A stretch of DNA of 64,000 nt from NCBI GenBank assembly GCA_050288165.1, contig JBNKDG010000001.1, positions 186,001 to 250,000 of the forward strand, written 5' to 3'. The stretch is from JAPHTQ01 sp050288165. GTDB lineage: Bacteria > Pseudomonadota > Gammaproteobacteria > Thiohalomonadales > Thiohalomonadaceae. Every line of letters starts with the position of its first letter. Within the stretch, counting starts at the first letter, position 1. A program made the translations under genes and the position numbers. This document shows, in pieces, positions 7,368-16,347 of the stretch. Under the pieces are notes generated by a model. The model was not told the origin of the DNA, did no database searches, and was given only the letters and a program-made list of their open reading frames with translations.

Positions 7368-8468
7368 ATGAAAAAGAATGTAATTGCTCTGGCAGTAGCC
7401 GCTGCAATGGCCGCTCCGCTGGCCGCTCAGGCTGAAGTTTCCATCTCAGGTGGCCTGCAGGCTGAAGTTGTTAACTACGGCGGTGACGGTGGTATCCGTA
7501 ATGGCCTGTATGCTGCTGATGGTGGTCAGGTTGGTTCTGAGAATGGCGGTAGCTACGGCTTCCTGAAGTTCTCCGCTTCCGAAGATCTGGGCGGTGGCAT
7601 GAAGGCCCTGGCCATGTGGAACTCTGCTGTAAACGTTGGTGATACCGGCGGTAGCAACGGCGGCATGGGTGGTCGTGATGCCTATGTTGGTCTGACTGGC
7701 GGTTTCGGTACCGTTCTGGCTGGTACCCTGGCTACCCCGTACAAATCCTCTACCGTTTCCTGGGACCCCTTCGTAGCCACCTCCCTTCAGGCTCGTGGTA
7801 ACGGCGGTATGAGCGACGCTCAGAACGGTTATGCTAACAACGCACTGGCCTATGCCAACAAGTTTGGTCCGGCTACCGTTGTACTGGCGCTGGTTGTTGA
7901 CGAGGGTAACGACCCCGCCGATGCAACCAAAACCAATGGTGAGCATGCCAAATCTATCTCCGTCAACGCTCCGGTTGGTCCGGTAGAAGTAGCCTTCGCC
8001 TATGTAGACGGCAGCAAGTTCAGCAGCATTACTGACCTCGGTCTGAAAGGTACCGCTAGCGTATTGGGTGATGTTCTGGAAAAGCTGACTGCTACCAAAA
8101 TCGGCGTGAAGTGGACTTCTGGTCCGATCACCGTTGCTGGTCAGTACGAAGCACTGGATATCGACGATACCGCTGCTGACAGCCTCCTGGGTGGCTTGGT
8201 CGCTGTGAATACCGCTGCCGGTGCATTCAAGCCTACCAACATGTACCTCACTGCTTCCTATGCCATGGGTGCTAACACCGTATCTCTTGGCTACGGTAAA
8301 ACCGCATGGGATATCAGTGGCGTAGACGATACTACCTACACCGCGATTGGCCTGAAGCACGCCTTCAGCAAGTCCACCAGCGCTCACGTTGGTTATCGTT
8401 CTACCGATGCAGGTAACTTCGGTGACAAAGATACTGTTACCTCTGTTGGTCTGCGCGTAGGCTTCTAA
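7368..8468 (+). CDS. Gram-negative trimeric-type porin
   Basis: The 366-residue precursor has a classical signal peptide: basic start MKKN, hydrophobic core, and cleavage after AAQA, probably before EVSIS. The mature protein is rich in Gly, Thr, Asn and alternating hydrophobic residues, and ends in VGLRVGF with the terminal phenylalanine needed for BAM recognition. It resembles 16-strand general porins (Porin_4 type) that form diffusion channels for small solutes. A single-gene transcription unit is likely, since a UUCG-loop terminator follows. The FNR-type box upstream suggests oxygen-linked expression. Ion selectivity cannot be inferred. Confidence 0.88.
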   Translation: MKKNVIALAVAAAMAAPLAAQAEVSISGGLQAEVVNYGGDGGIRNGLYAADGGQVGSENGGSYGFLKFSASEDLGGGMKALAMWNSAVNVGDTGGSNGGMGGRDAYVGLTGGFGTVLAGTLATPYKSSTVSWDPFVATSLQARGNGGMSDAQNGYANNALAYANKFGPATVVLALVVDEGNDPADATKTNGEHAKSISVNAPVGPVEVAFAYVDGSKFSSITDLGLKGTASVLGDVLEKLTATKIGVKWTSGPITVAGQYEALDIDDTAADSLLGGLVAVNTAAGAFKPTNMYLTASYAMGANTVSLGYGKTAWDISGVDDTTYTAIGLKHAFSKSTSAHVGYRSTDAGNFGDKDTVTSVGLRVGF

Positions 8469-8496
8469 GTTAATCGCAAGATTAATCTTGGATAGG

Positions 8497-8524
8497 AAAC
8501 GGGGCCTTCGGGCCCCGTTTTCGT
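8497..8524 (+). terminator. Porin terminator with UUCG tetraloop
   Basis: A perfect stem AAACGGGGCC / GGCCCCGTTT (8497-8506 and 8511-8520) is closed by the very stable TTCG loop and followed by TCGTTT. It lies 29 bases after the porin stop. Confidence 0.88.
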
Positions 8525-8608
8525 TTCTGCTCTTAACTCCTCCAACACGGCCATATGCCGTGTTAAACTAGCGCCCTCTTTAATGCCAGCCGGGTTTGCC
8601 TCCGCGTA

Positions 8609-11600
8609 ATGACCAGCACAACCTCCGCCCGTATTCGCGAAATCCCCTATAACTACACCTCCTTTTCTGACCGGGAGATCGTCATTCGCTTTCTCGGTGA
8701 GGAGGAGTGGCTGCGTCTCAACCGCCTGCGTGAGGAGCGGGTGACCGGTCGTTCCGCGCGAATGTTGTTCGAGGTGTTGGGGGATATGTGGGTCATCGTG
8801 CGCAATCCCTTCATCCAGGATGACCTGATCGAAAACCAGAAGCGCTGGGGCTCCCTTGTACACGCGTTGCACCATCGCCTGGATCAGATCGTCGCCCGCG
8901 CCGAAGACAATGCCGAGGCTGTGGCGCTGGCGGATGCTGCGCGCAAGGCAGTCAATGAATTCGAACAGTGGTTGCCTGATATGCGGCGCAAGCGCCACGA
9001 AGCTGAACGGCGTCTGGCGAAGGTGACCCGCAAGGACAACATTCAGTTTGATGGCCTGGCCCGGGTCTCCCATGTTACCGACGCCTCCGACTGGCGGGTG
9101 GAATATCCCTTTGTGGTGATCACGCCCGACAGTGAGACAGAGGTCGCCGCCGTGGTGCGCGAGTGTGTCGCCCTTGGCCTGACCATCATTCCTCGTGGCG
9201 GTGGTACTGGTTATACCGGAGGTGCGGTACCGCTCTATCCCGACAGCGTGGTGATTAACACTGAAAAGCTCGACGCTGTCGGCAAGGTCGAGTCGCGTAG
9301 CCTGCCCGGTGTTGCGCATGAAGTGACGACCATCAGTGTCGGGGCCGGGGTGGTGACGCGCCGCGTGTCGGAACACGCTGCGGCAGCGGGCCATGTTTTT
9401 GCTGTCGACCCGACTTCCCAGGACGCCTCATGCATCGGTGGCAATATTGCGATGAATGCCGGTGGCAAGAAGGCAGTGCTATGGGGCACTACCCTCGACA
9501 ACCTTGCCTCGTGGAAGATGGTGAGCCCCGACGGCGACTGGTTGGAGATCGAGCGGCTAAACCACAATCTGGGCAAGATCCACGAAGTGGAGTTTGCCGA
9601 GTTTCGCGTCAGCTGTTTCAATGCCGCCGACAACAGTCTCAAGGGCGAACCGGAAATTCTGAAAATACCCGGCGAACACCTGCGTAAGCGCGGTCTCGGC
9701 AAGGACGTGACCAACAAATTCCTTGGCGGCCTGCCCGGCGTTCAGAAAGAAGGCTGCGACGGCATCATCACCTCGGCGGTGTTTATTCTGCACCGTATGC
9801 CCGGCTTTACCCGTACCGTCTGTATGGAGTTCTTTGGTACCGATCTGCGTCGCTCGGTGCCAGCCATTGTCGAAACCAAGGATTATCTCGATGCGCTGCC
9901 CGGCGTGGTACTGGCCGGTCTCGAACACCTGGATGATCGCTACATCAAGGCGGTTAACTACAGCACCAAAGCGCCGCGTCCGGATCTGCCGAAGATGGTA
10001 TTGCTGGCCGATATCGCCGGTGACGATGAAGCGCAGGTCGCCGAGGCGGCCTCCACGGTTGTGCGTATGGCCAATGCCCGTGACGCGGAAGGTTTTATTG
10101 CGGTCAGCCCCGAAGCACGCCATCGCTTCTGGTCCGACCGGGCACGTACCGCTGCCATTGCCGCGCATACCAACGCCTTCAAGATCAACGAGGACGTGGT
10201 GATCCCGCTGGAGCGCCTGGCCGATTACAGCGAAGGGATTGAGCGGATCAACATCGAGCAGTCGATCGCCAACAAGCTCGCCATTATCGATGCGGTAACC
10301 GAGTATCTCTCCGGAGCACTGCCCGAACGGCGCAGCGATGTCGATTATGAGGATAGTGAAGAGAACACCGCGATCCTTGAGGCCAAGCGTGAGGCGGCAC
10401 TCAATCATCTGCAGACCACCCGTGCCCGTTGGCAGTCGTGGCTCGATAATCTCGACAGCAGTGCCGCAGGATTTGCCGATGATTGGTCAGAAGAACTGAA
10501 AGGGAAAATTAACAGCGACGATACCCTGTTCTCCCTGATGCAGCGTCAGGACCTGCGTATCTCCTATCGCCGCGAAGTGGAGAAACCGCTGAAGGAGATC
10601 TACAGCGGGCGTGAACTGGAGGTCGTGCGTGAGCGGCTCGATAAGATCCATGCTGCCGAACGTAATCGCCGGTTGTTTGTTGCAACACACATGCACGCGG
10701 GCGATGGCAACGTGCACACCAATATCCCGGTCCACTCCAACGACTACGCCATGCTCCACGAAGCAGAGCGGGTAGTCGAGCGGATCATGGCGTTGGCCGA
10801 ATCTCTCGGCGGCGTGATCTCCGGCGAACACGGCATCGGCCTGACCAAGATGCAGTTTCTGGCCAGCGATGCGGTGGAAGCCTTTACCGCTTACAAGGAA
10901 AAAATCGACCCGCAGCAGCATTTCAATCGCGGCAAGCTGCTGGTGGGTTCCGGTCTCGACAACGCTTACACCCCTTCACTGCGACTGCTGCAACAGGAAG
11001 CGCTGATTCTGGAGGCGAGCGAGCTGGGCGAACTGAACAACATGGTCAAGGACTGCCTGCGCTGCGGTAAATGCAAACCGGTCTGTACCACCCATGTGCC
11101 GCGGGCCAACCTGCTCTACTCACCGAGGAACAAGATCCTCGCCACCGGTTTGATCATCGAAGCCTTCCTCTACGAAGAACAGACCCGCCGCGGTATTTCG
11201 GTTCGTCATTTTGCCGAGATGAATGACGTAGCCGATCACTGCACCGTCTGTCACCGCTGCGTTAAACCGTGTCCGGTGAATATCGACTTCGGCGATGTTT
11301 CGGTACGCATGCGCAATATTCTCTGCAGTCAGGGTAAGAAACGGAGCAGTATCGGTACCCGCCTCTCCATGGCCTTCCTCAACATCACCGATCCATCCAC
11401 AGTGAAGTTGATGCGCAAGAGCATGATCGAATGGGGTTATGCCGGACAGCGTTTGGCGCATCGAATCGCCAAAGGTATCGGTCTGCTGAGCGACAAAAAA
11501 CGACCTGCGGGTACGACGGGTAAAATGGGTTTGCAGGAGCAGGTGATCAATTTCGTCAAACGCCCGATGCCTGCCGGACTACCGACTCAGACCACCCGCG

Positions 11601-12445
11601 CCATGCTCGGTCTGGAAGATGACAAGGTGGTGCCGATCCTGCGCGATCCGATGCGCACTTCGGAGAATTCCGAGGCGGTGTTCTATTTCCCCGGCTGCGG
11701 TTCTGAAAGACTGTTCAGCCAGATCGGTCTGGCGACATTGGCGATGCTCTACGAGACGGGCGCACAGACGGTGTTGCCGCCGGGATATCTCTGCTGTGGC
11801 TATCCGCAAAGCTCGGCGGGCAACGACGCCATGGGCAAACGTATCTCCGTGGATAATCAGGTGCTGTTCCACCGTATTGCCAACACGTTGAACTACATGG
11901 ACATCAAGACGGTGATCGTCTCCTGCGGCACCTGCATGGATCAGCTGCTCAAATATCAGTTCGAGGCGATCTTCCCCGGTTGCCGTCTGTTGGACATTCA
12001 CGAGTACCTGCTGGAGAAGAACGTTTTCTGTGGCAGCAATAGCGGGCGCCAGTATCTCTACCACGACCCGTGCCACTCTCCGATGAAAACCCACAACCCA
12101 CTGAAGGTTGCCAGTGGTCTGTTGAAGCAAGATGTCCGGCTGTCTGATCGCTGCTGCGGTGAGGCAGGGACCTTCGCTATCTCCCGTCCCGACATTGCGA
12201 CTCAGGTGCGTTACCGCAAGGAAGAGGAACTGCAAAAGGGGATTGCCGAAGTAGGCGGTACAGAAGTGAAACTGCTTACCTCATGTCCCGCCTGTCAGCA
12301 GGGGCTTTCACGTTACCGCGATACCACCGGCTTGCAGAGCGATTACATCGTGGTCGAACTGGCGCAAAGGCTGTTTGGCGACAACTGGCAGCAGCACTAT
12401 ATCGATAAACTCAAACAGGGTGGTATTGAGCGGGTTCTTCTTTAG
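8609..12445 (+). CDS. GlcD-GlcF-like FAD/iron-sulfur oxidoreductase with N-terminal DUF3683 domain
   Basis: This 1278-residue protein fuses parts that are separate subunits in glycolate oxidase and many D-lactate dehydrogenases. In order: a DUF3683-type N terminus (REIPYNYTSFSDREIVIRFL); a PCMH FAD-binding domain from about residue 165 (IIPRGGGTGYTGGAVPLYP); the FAD-oxidase C domain with HAGDGNVHTNIP and GEHGIGLTKMQFL; two 4Fe-4S sites, CLRCGKCKPVC and CTVCHRCVKPCP; and two CCG-type domains with YHDPCHSPMKTHNP, CCGEAGTF and LLTSCPACQQG. It should oxidise a 2-hydroxy acid (lactate, glycolate or similar) and pass electrons to the quinone pool or another carrier. A GlcG-like gene follows 150 bases downstream. 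Confidence 0.88.
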   Translation: MTSTTSARIREIPYNYTSFSDREIVIRFLGEEEWLRLNRLREERVTGRSARMLFEVLGDMWVIVRNPFIQDDLIENQKRWGSLVHALHHRLDQIVARAEDNAEAVALADAARKAVNEFEQWLPDMRRKRHEAERRLAKVTRKDNIQFDGLARVSHVTDASDWRVEYPFVVITPDSETEVAAVVRECVALGLTIIPRGGGTGYTGGAVPLYPDSVVINTEKLDAVGKVESRSLPGVAHEVTTISVGAGVVTRRVSEHAAAAGHVFAVDPTSQDASCIGGNIAMNAGGKKAVLWGTTLDNLASWKMVSPDGDWLEIERLNHNLGKIHEVEFAEFRVSCFNAADNSLKGEPEILKIPGEHLRKRGLGKDVTNKFLGGLPGVQKEGCDGIITSAVFILHRMPGFTRTVCMEFFGTDLRRSVPAIVETKDYLDALPGVVLAGLEHLDDRYIKAVNYSTKAPRPDLPKMVLLADIAGDDEAQVAEAASTVVRMANARDAEGFIAVSPEARHRFWSDRARTAAIAAHTNAFKINEDVVIPLERLADYSEGIERINIEQSIANKLAIIDAVTEYLSGALPERRSDVDYEDSEENTAILEAKREAALNHLQTTRARWQSWLDNLDSSAAGFADDWSEELKGKINSDDTLFSLMQRQDLRISYRREVEKPLKEIYSGRELEVVRERLDKIHAAERNRRLFVATHMHAGDGNVHTNIPVHSNDYAMLHEAERVVERIMALAESLGGVISGEHGIGLTKMQFLASDAVEAFTAYKEKIDPQQHFNRGKLLVGSGLDNAYTPSLRLLQQEALILEASELGELNNMVKDCLRCGKCKPVCTTHVPRANLLYSPRNKILATGLIIEAFLYEEQTRRGISVRHFAEMNDVADHCTVCHRCVKPCPVNIDFGDVSVRMRNILCSQGKKRSSIGTRLSMAFLNITDPSTVKLMRKSMIEWGYAGQRLAHRIAKGIGLLSDKKRPAGTTGKMGLQEQVINFVKRPMPAGLPTQTTRAMLGLEDDKVVPILRDPMRTSENSEAVFYFPGCGSERLFSQIGLATLAMLYETGAQTVLPPGYLCCGYPQSSAGNDAMGKRISVDNQVLFHRIANTLNYMDIKTVIVSCGTCMDQLLKYQFEAIFPGCRLLDIHEYLLEKNVFCGSNSGRQYLYHDPCHSPMKTHNPLKVASGLLKQDVRLSDRCCGEAGTFAISRPDIATQVRYRKEEELQKGIAEVGGTEVKLLTSCPACQQGLSRYRDTTGLQSDYIVVELAQRLFGDNWQQHYIDKLKQGGIERVLL

Positions 12446-12560
12446 AAGGTTAAAGGTGCAAGGTAAAAGGTCAAAGAAAATAGGGTGATGTCGGTTTATC
12501 TTTTTCCTTTTTCCTTTTTCCTTTTTCCTTTTTCCTTTCACCTTTTCCCTCTTCCTGGGC
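12446..12560. repeat. AAGG-rich / TTTTTCC heptamer repeat
   Basis: Directly after the oxidoreductase stop, an AAGGT-rich stretch (12446-12480) faces a tandem array of five perfect TTTTTCC heptamers (12501-12535), followed by TTTCACCTTTTCCC. The two halves form an imperfect inverted repeat. It is a simple-sequence element that could vary in copy number by slippage. No open frame here is credible. Confidence 0.7.
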
Positions 12561-12595
12561 TAGGATGATAAAAAAATACCCCGGAGGAGAAGACC

Positions 12596-13102
12596 ATGAA
12601 AAAGCATTTTGTTTTGCCCCTGCTTGCTACCGCCCTGTTAGTAACGACACCAGTTAACGCCGAAGATGATTCCCCTGTTGTTTCCATCAAGCGTCTGCGT
12701 ATGGAAACCGCATTACAGATTGCCCAGGCAGCCATCGCCCAGTGCCGCAAGGAAGGTGTGCAGATCGCGGTGACCGTCATTGATCGTGGCGGTCATCCGC
12801 AGGTGATACTGCGTGATGTGTTGGCGATGGATCTTACCCTGACCGTTTCCCGGCAAAAGGCCTATAGCGCCATGTCATTCAATAGCGCGACCTCGGCACT
12901 GGAAAAGCGTTTTTCCGGATCCTATGCGGTGCCGAAGATCGATGGTCTGGTGATGAGTGCCGGTGGTTTGCCGATCACCGCAGGCGGGACTATTCTCGGA
13001 GGAGTGGGGGTCAGTGGCGCGCCATCCGGTGAGACCGATGAGAAGTGTGCTAAAGCTGGGATTGATGCGGTCAGTGCCGATCTGGAGATGGCAGACTTTT
13101 GA
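12596..13102 (+). CDS. Secreted GlcG/HbpS-family haem-binding-type protein
   Basis: The 168-residue precursor starts with a signal peptide (MKKHFVLPLLATALLVTTPVNA) and continues as a GlcG/HbpS domain: ALQIAQAAIAQCRKEG, VTVIDRGGHPQVILRD, RQKAYSAMSF, and the glycine-rich GGLPITAGGTILGGVGVSG. Family members bind haem, corrinoids or oxidised substrates, and glcG genes often sit beside glycolate-type oxidases, as here after the GlcD-GlcF-like gene. The role is therefore probably accessory to that enzyme, in the periplasm. A GGAGGAGA ribosome site precedes the ATG. Confidence 0.82.
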   Translation: MKKHFVLPLLATALLVTTPVNAEDDSPVVSIKRLRMETALQIAQAAIAQCRKEGVQIAVTVIDRGGHPQVILRDVLAMDLTLTVSRQKAYSAMSFNSATSALEKRFSGSYAVPKIDGLVMSAGGLPITAGGTILGGVGVSGAPSGETDEKCAKAGIDAVSADLEMADF

Positions 13103-13126
13103 GCATTGCTAATCAGGGAGAGAGAC

Positions 13127-13333
13127 ATGTATCTGAAAGAGAAAAGCAGCGGTGATTTAGTCGAGGTGCTGGATAGTGCCGCGTTGTTCGATCCGAATTT
13201 CAGTCAGGTTGCGGCGCGCTACCATGCTGGTGAGGAGATGCAGGATGAAACGCTATTTTCCAAACAGGATCTGATCTTTCCTTCCGGTGAAAGCTTGCCG
13301 CAATGCTGGTTAGACCCGGCCTATAGGAGTTAA
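13127..13333 (+). CDS. 68-residue hypothetical protein
   Basis: The ATG at 13127 follows GGGAGAGAGA and yields an acidic, soluble product beginning MYLKEKSSGDLVEVLD and ending PQCWLDPAYRS, with a central motif FSKQDLIFPSGE. It lies 24 bases after the GlcG-like gene and before a strong terminator, so it is likely the last gene of that unit. I recognise no domain. The compact length and lack of signal peptide suggest a cytoplasmic accessory protein. Confidence 0.6.
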   Translation: MYLKEKSSGDLVEVLDSAALFDPNFSQVAARYHAGEEMQDETLFSKQDLIFPSGESLPQCWLDPAYRS

Positions 13334-13335
13334 AC

Positions 13336-13363
13336 AAAAAGCCGGGCATTGCCCGGCTTTTTT
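13336..13363. terminator. Bidirectional terminator between convergent genes
   Basis: AAAAAGCCGGGC (13336-13347) and GCCCGGCTTTTT (13351-13362) form a 12-base-pair hairpin with a three-base loop. The A-run on one side and T-run on the other let it work for both the 68-residue gene (+) and the PilZ gene (-), whose stop codon overlaps its edge. Confidence 0.85.
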
Positions 13364-13943
13364 ATTCCCGTTCCCGTCGAAGCTGTGCCGATTGAACTTC
13401 CAGCAGATGCTGGATCAAGGTGTCCTGTTGCTGTTCGCTCATCTGTTCAAAGGTAAGACCGGTCAGGTAATTACCATCCCCGTTACCACAATGGCTATAG
13501 GCCACGCGTGCGGCGATTTGCAGGCACTGATGCGACGGAAATAAAACAATTTTCAGTAACAGTCGCTCGCCTTTTTCCAGCGACTCGCGCGTATCGAAGG
13601 CAAGTCCGCCCGAACCGATATTGACCCGGACGGATGGCCGGATATCGGAACCCATGCTTACGGCACCGACCACCCGAGAGAGTGTTTCGATCTTGCGATC
13701 CAGAATGGAAAGGTAGTGCGCAATATCGCTGTGGTGCTTGCGAATATTTGCCAGGGCATGGCTCGCCTGGTGATCCAGTTCGCGTAGCTGCGACATGCCA
13801 CGGCAGACTTCAGCAAGTGGTGCATCATCAACTTCAGACTCGATATCCGCCGTATCCTGAATACGGCGATACTCGAGATAGATAGTGTCCTCAATGCGGA
13901 AATTCTGTCGCCGCTCAGGCTCTTGCCCCGAAAATTGGCTCAT
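13362..13943 (-). CDS. PilZ-domain cyclic-di-GMP receptor protein
   Basis: A 193-residue cytoplasmic protein. The N terminus carries ERRQNFRIED, the RxxxR half of the PilZ ligand site, and the C-terminal domain has VNIGSGGLAFD, the (D/N)xSxxG half, with Asn first and Gly before Ser. A helical segment of about 70 residues lies between them (SQLRELDHQASHALANI onward). Splitting of the two ligand motifs by a helical insert is unusual for simple PilZ proteins and resembles long-format or DUF-linked PilZ families. AAAGGA precedes the ATG. The output partner is unknown; motility or surface attachment is a common role. Confidence 0.78.
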   Translation of the reverse strand: MSQFSGQEPERRQNFRIEDTIYLEYRRIQDTADIESEVDDAPLAEVCRGMSQLRELDHQASHALANIRKHHSDIAHYLSILDRKIETLSRVVGAVSMGSDIRPSVRVNIGSGGLAFDTRESLEKGERLLLKIVLFPSHQCLQIAARVAYSHCGNGDGNYLTGLTFEQMSEQQQDTLIQHLLEVQSAQLRRERE

Positions 13944-13969
13944 ACCTTGTCCTTTGGTTTTATCAAAGG

Positions 13970-14632
13970 TCAGGATAGGGTAGTGACCCCATTCTCGCTA
14001 CCCACTAACACTACATCGGCCGGACGCAGGGCGAACAGACCGTTGGTGACCACGCCGGTGATGTTGTTGAGCTTCTGCTCCAGGGCCACCGCATCGGTGA
14101 TCTGCAAACCATGGACGTCGAGGATCACGTTTCCGTTGTCGGTGACGAAGCCCTCTCGATAGACCGGTTCGCCCCCAAGCTTGACCAGTTCACGGGCGAC
14201 GTAGCTGCGCGCCATCGGGATCACCTCCACCGGCAGGGGGAAGGCGCCGAGGACGTCGACGACCTTGGTGCTGTCGACAATACAGACGAATTTTTTTGCC
14301 ACCGCGGCGACGATCTTTTCCCGGGTCAGCGCACCACCGCCGCCCTTGACCAGGTGGGCCTGTTGGTTGGTTTCGTCGGCGCCGTCGATGTAGACGGAAA
14401 TCTCGTCAACGGAATTGAGATCTAGCACCGGAATACCGTGACCCTGCAGGCGCTTGGCACTGGCCTCGGAACTGGCGACGGTGCCGTTGATGGTGTGTTT
14501 GATCTCGGCCAGAAAATCGATAAAGAAGTTTGCGGTCGAACCGGTGCCGATACCGATAATGGTGCCGGGCACCACATGTTCCAGTGCGGCGCGTGCTACC
14601 GCCTGTTTCATTTCGTCCTGTGTCATTGTCAT
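13970..14632 (-). CDS. rpiA: Ribose-5-phosphate isomerase A
   Basis: RpiA interconverts ribose 5-phosphate and ribulose 5-phosphate in the pentose phosphate and Calvin cycles. The 220-residue protein contains IGIGTGSTANFFIDFL (phosphate loop), YIDGADETN (catalytic Asp region), KGGGGALTREKIVA, and the late VTNGLFALRPADVVLVG. The length equals the Escherichia coli enzyme. It is divergent from ilvA, an arrangement common in gammaproteobacteria. Confidence 0.97.
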   Translation of the reverse strand: MTMTQDEMKQAVARAALEHVVPGTIIGIGTGSTANFFIDFLAEIKHTINGTVASSEASAKRLQGHGIPVLDLNSVDEISVYIDGADETNQQAHLVKGGGGALTREKIVAAVAKKFVCIVDSTKVVDVLGAFPLPVEVIPMARSYVARELVKLGGEPVYREGFVTDNGNVILDVHGLQITDAVALEQKLNNITGVVTNGLFALRPADVVLVGSENGVTTLS

Positions 14633-14750
14633 GGAATGTTTACCCTCGTACCTATTATTGGAATATTTGTCAGCGATTTTACCAGTTTAGCGTGACAATG
14701 CACCCGCTCCGGTACTGTCAGTCCTTGTGACTTGCTGTTATGTTATGCGG

Positions 14751-16262
14751 ATGCTCAGTGAATACATCAAAAACATCCTTACCGCACGCGTCTACGATGT
14801 CGCCATCGAGACGCCGCTGGAGTTCGCCCCGACACTCTCCGCGCGCCTGGCAAATCAGATCTGGCTTAAGCGTGAAGATCTGCAGCCGGTTTTCTCCTTT
14901 AAGCTGCGTGGTGCCTATAATCGCATGGCCCACCTCACCGAAGAAGAGCGGGCCCGTGGGGTGATCGCCGCCTCAGCCGGTAACCATGCCCAGGGGATGG
15001 CGCTGGCTGCGGCCAAGCTCGGTATCGATGCCCTGATCGTCATGCCCAAGACCACTCCCGAGATAAAGGTGAAATCGGTCGCTTCCCGTGGTGCGCACAT
15101 TGCGTTGCACGGCAACACCTATAACGATGCCGCCGAGCATGCGAAAAAGCTGGCCGAGGAGCAGCATCGGACCTTCGTTCATCCCTATGACGACCTGCAG
15201 GTGATCGCCGGTCAGGGCACCATCGCCATGGAGATCCTGCGTCAGTATCGCGGCACCCCCGATGCGGTGTTTGTGCCGGTGGGCGGTGGTGGACTGATCG
15301 CCGGTGTTGCTGCTTACATCAAATATCTTCATCCCGAGATCAAGGTGATCGGCGTCGAGCCGGAGGATGCTGCCTGTATGTATGAGGCGTTGAAGGCGGG
15401 CAAGCGAGTGGAGCTGGAACAGGTCGGGATCTTTGCCGACGGCGTGGCGGTGAAACAGGTCGGTGAAGAACCGTTCCGTATCGCCCAGGAGTGTGTCGAC
15501 GAGGTGATCCTGGTCAGCACCGATGAGATCTGTGCCGCGATCAAGGACATCTTTGAGGATACCCGTTCGATCACCGAACCGGCCGGTGCGCTGGCGGTGG
15601 CCGGGGTGAAAAAATATGTGGAGCGCGAAGGGTGTAGCGAGAAACAGTTTGTCGCCATCGACAGCGGCGCCAATATCAATTTCGATCGCCTGCGCCATGT
15701 GGCCGAGCGCGCCGAACTGGGCGAACGTCGTGAGGCACTGCTGGGTGTGACCATCCCCGAGCGTCCCGGTAGTTTCCGCCAGTTCTGCGAGACTCTGGGC
15801 CAGCGGGCGATCACCGAATTCAACTACCGCTTTGCCGGTGGCAACGATGCGCACATCTTTGTCGGGGTGCAACTGGGGCGCGGACAGAAAGAGAAGCAGG
15901 AACTGGTGGCCAAACTGGAAGAGCAGGGCTATCCACTGCTCGACATGAGCGACAACGAAATGGCCAAGCTGCATATCCGTTATATGGTCGGCGGTCGCGC
16001 CGTGGCCGACCACGAACGGTTATTGCGCTTCGAATTCCCGGAACGTCCCGGCGCCCTGCTCCGCTTCCTTACCCGCATGGGCCAGCACTGGAACATCAGC
16101 CTATTCCATTACCGCAACCATGGCGCTGCCTACGGCCGGGTGCTTTGCGGTATCCAGGTGCCGCCGGAAGAGAACGATAAGTTTTCCGCCTTCCTCGAAC
16201 AGTTGGGCTATCCCTACTGGGAAGAGAGCGAAAACCCGGTCTATCCGCTCTTTCTCCGCTAG
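14751..16262 (+). CDS. ilvA: Biosynthetic threonine ammonia-lyase (threonine deaminase)
   Basis: This PLP enzyme makes 2-oxobutyrate from threonine, the committed step to isoleucine. The 503-residue product shows the PLP lysine motif SFKLRGAYNRM, the phosphate-cradle SAGNHAQGMA, GGGGLIAGVA, and two C-terminal ACT-like regulatory domains (each with the PERPG motif), which mediate isoleucine inhibition. I place the start at ATG 14751 because MLSEYIKNILTARVYD aligns with the usual N terminus; ATG 14745 and GTG 14727 are in frame, and no clear ribosome site decides between them. Confidence 0.95.
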   Translation: MLSEYIKNILTARVYDVAIETPLEFAPTLSARLANQIWLKREDLQPVFSFKLRGAYNRMAHLTEEERARGVIAASAGNHAQGMALAAAKLGIDALIVMPKTTPEIKVKSVASRGAHIALHGNTYNDAAEHAKKLAEEQHRTFVHPYDDLQVIAGQGTIAMEILRQYRGTPDAVFVPVGGGGLIAGVAAYIKYLHPEIKVIGVEPEDAACMYEALKAGKRVELEQVGIFADGVAVKQVGEEPFRIAQECVDEVILVSTDEICAAIKDIFEDTRSITEPAGALAVAGVKKYVEREGCSEKQFVAIDSGANINFDRLRHVAERAELGERREALLGVTIPERPGSFRQFCETLGQRAITEFNYRFAGGNDAHIFVGVQLGRGQKEKQELVAKLEEQGYPLLDMSDNEMAKLHIRYMVGGRAVADHERLLRFEFPERPGALLRFLTRMGQHWNISLFHYRNHGAAYGRVLCGIQVPPEENDKFSAFLEQLGYPYWEESENPVYPLFLR

Positions 16263-16285
16263 CAAGCCTCTCCAATCAGCCGACA

Positions 16286-16315
16286 ATAAAAAAGCAGGGC
16301 CTTTCGGCCCTGCTT
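16286..16315 (-). terminator. Terminator for the minus-strand tusE gene
   Basis: AAGCAGGGCC (16292-16301) pairs with GGCCCTGCTT (16306-16315) around a TTTC loop. The A-run lies on the low-coordinate side, so the T-run is on the minus strand. The hairpin therefore mainly serves tusE, whose stop is at 16348, although it also lies after ilvA. Confidence 0.75.
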
Positions 16316-16347
16316 CAGTCCACTATCGCGTGGGGAGTTACAAATCC

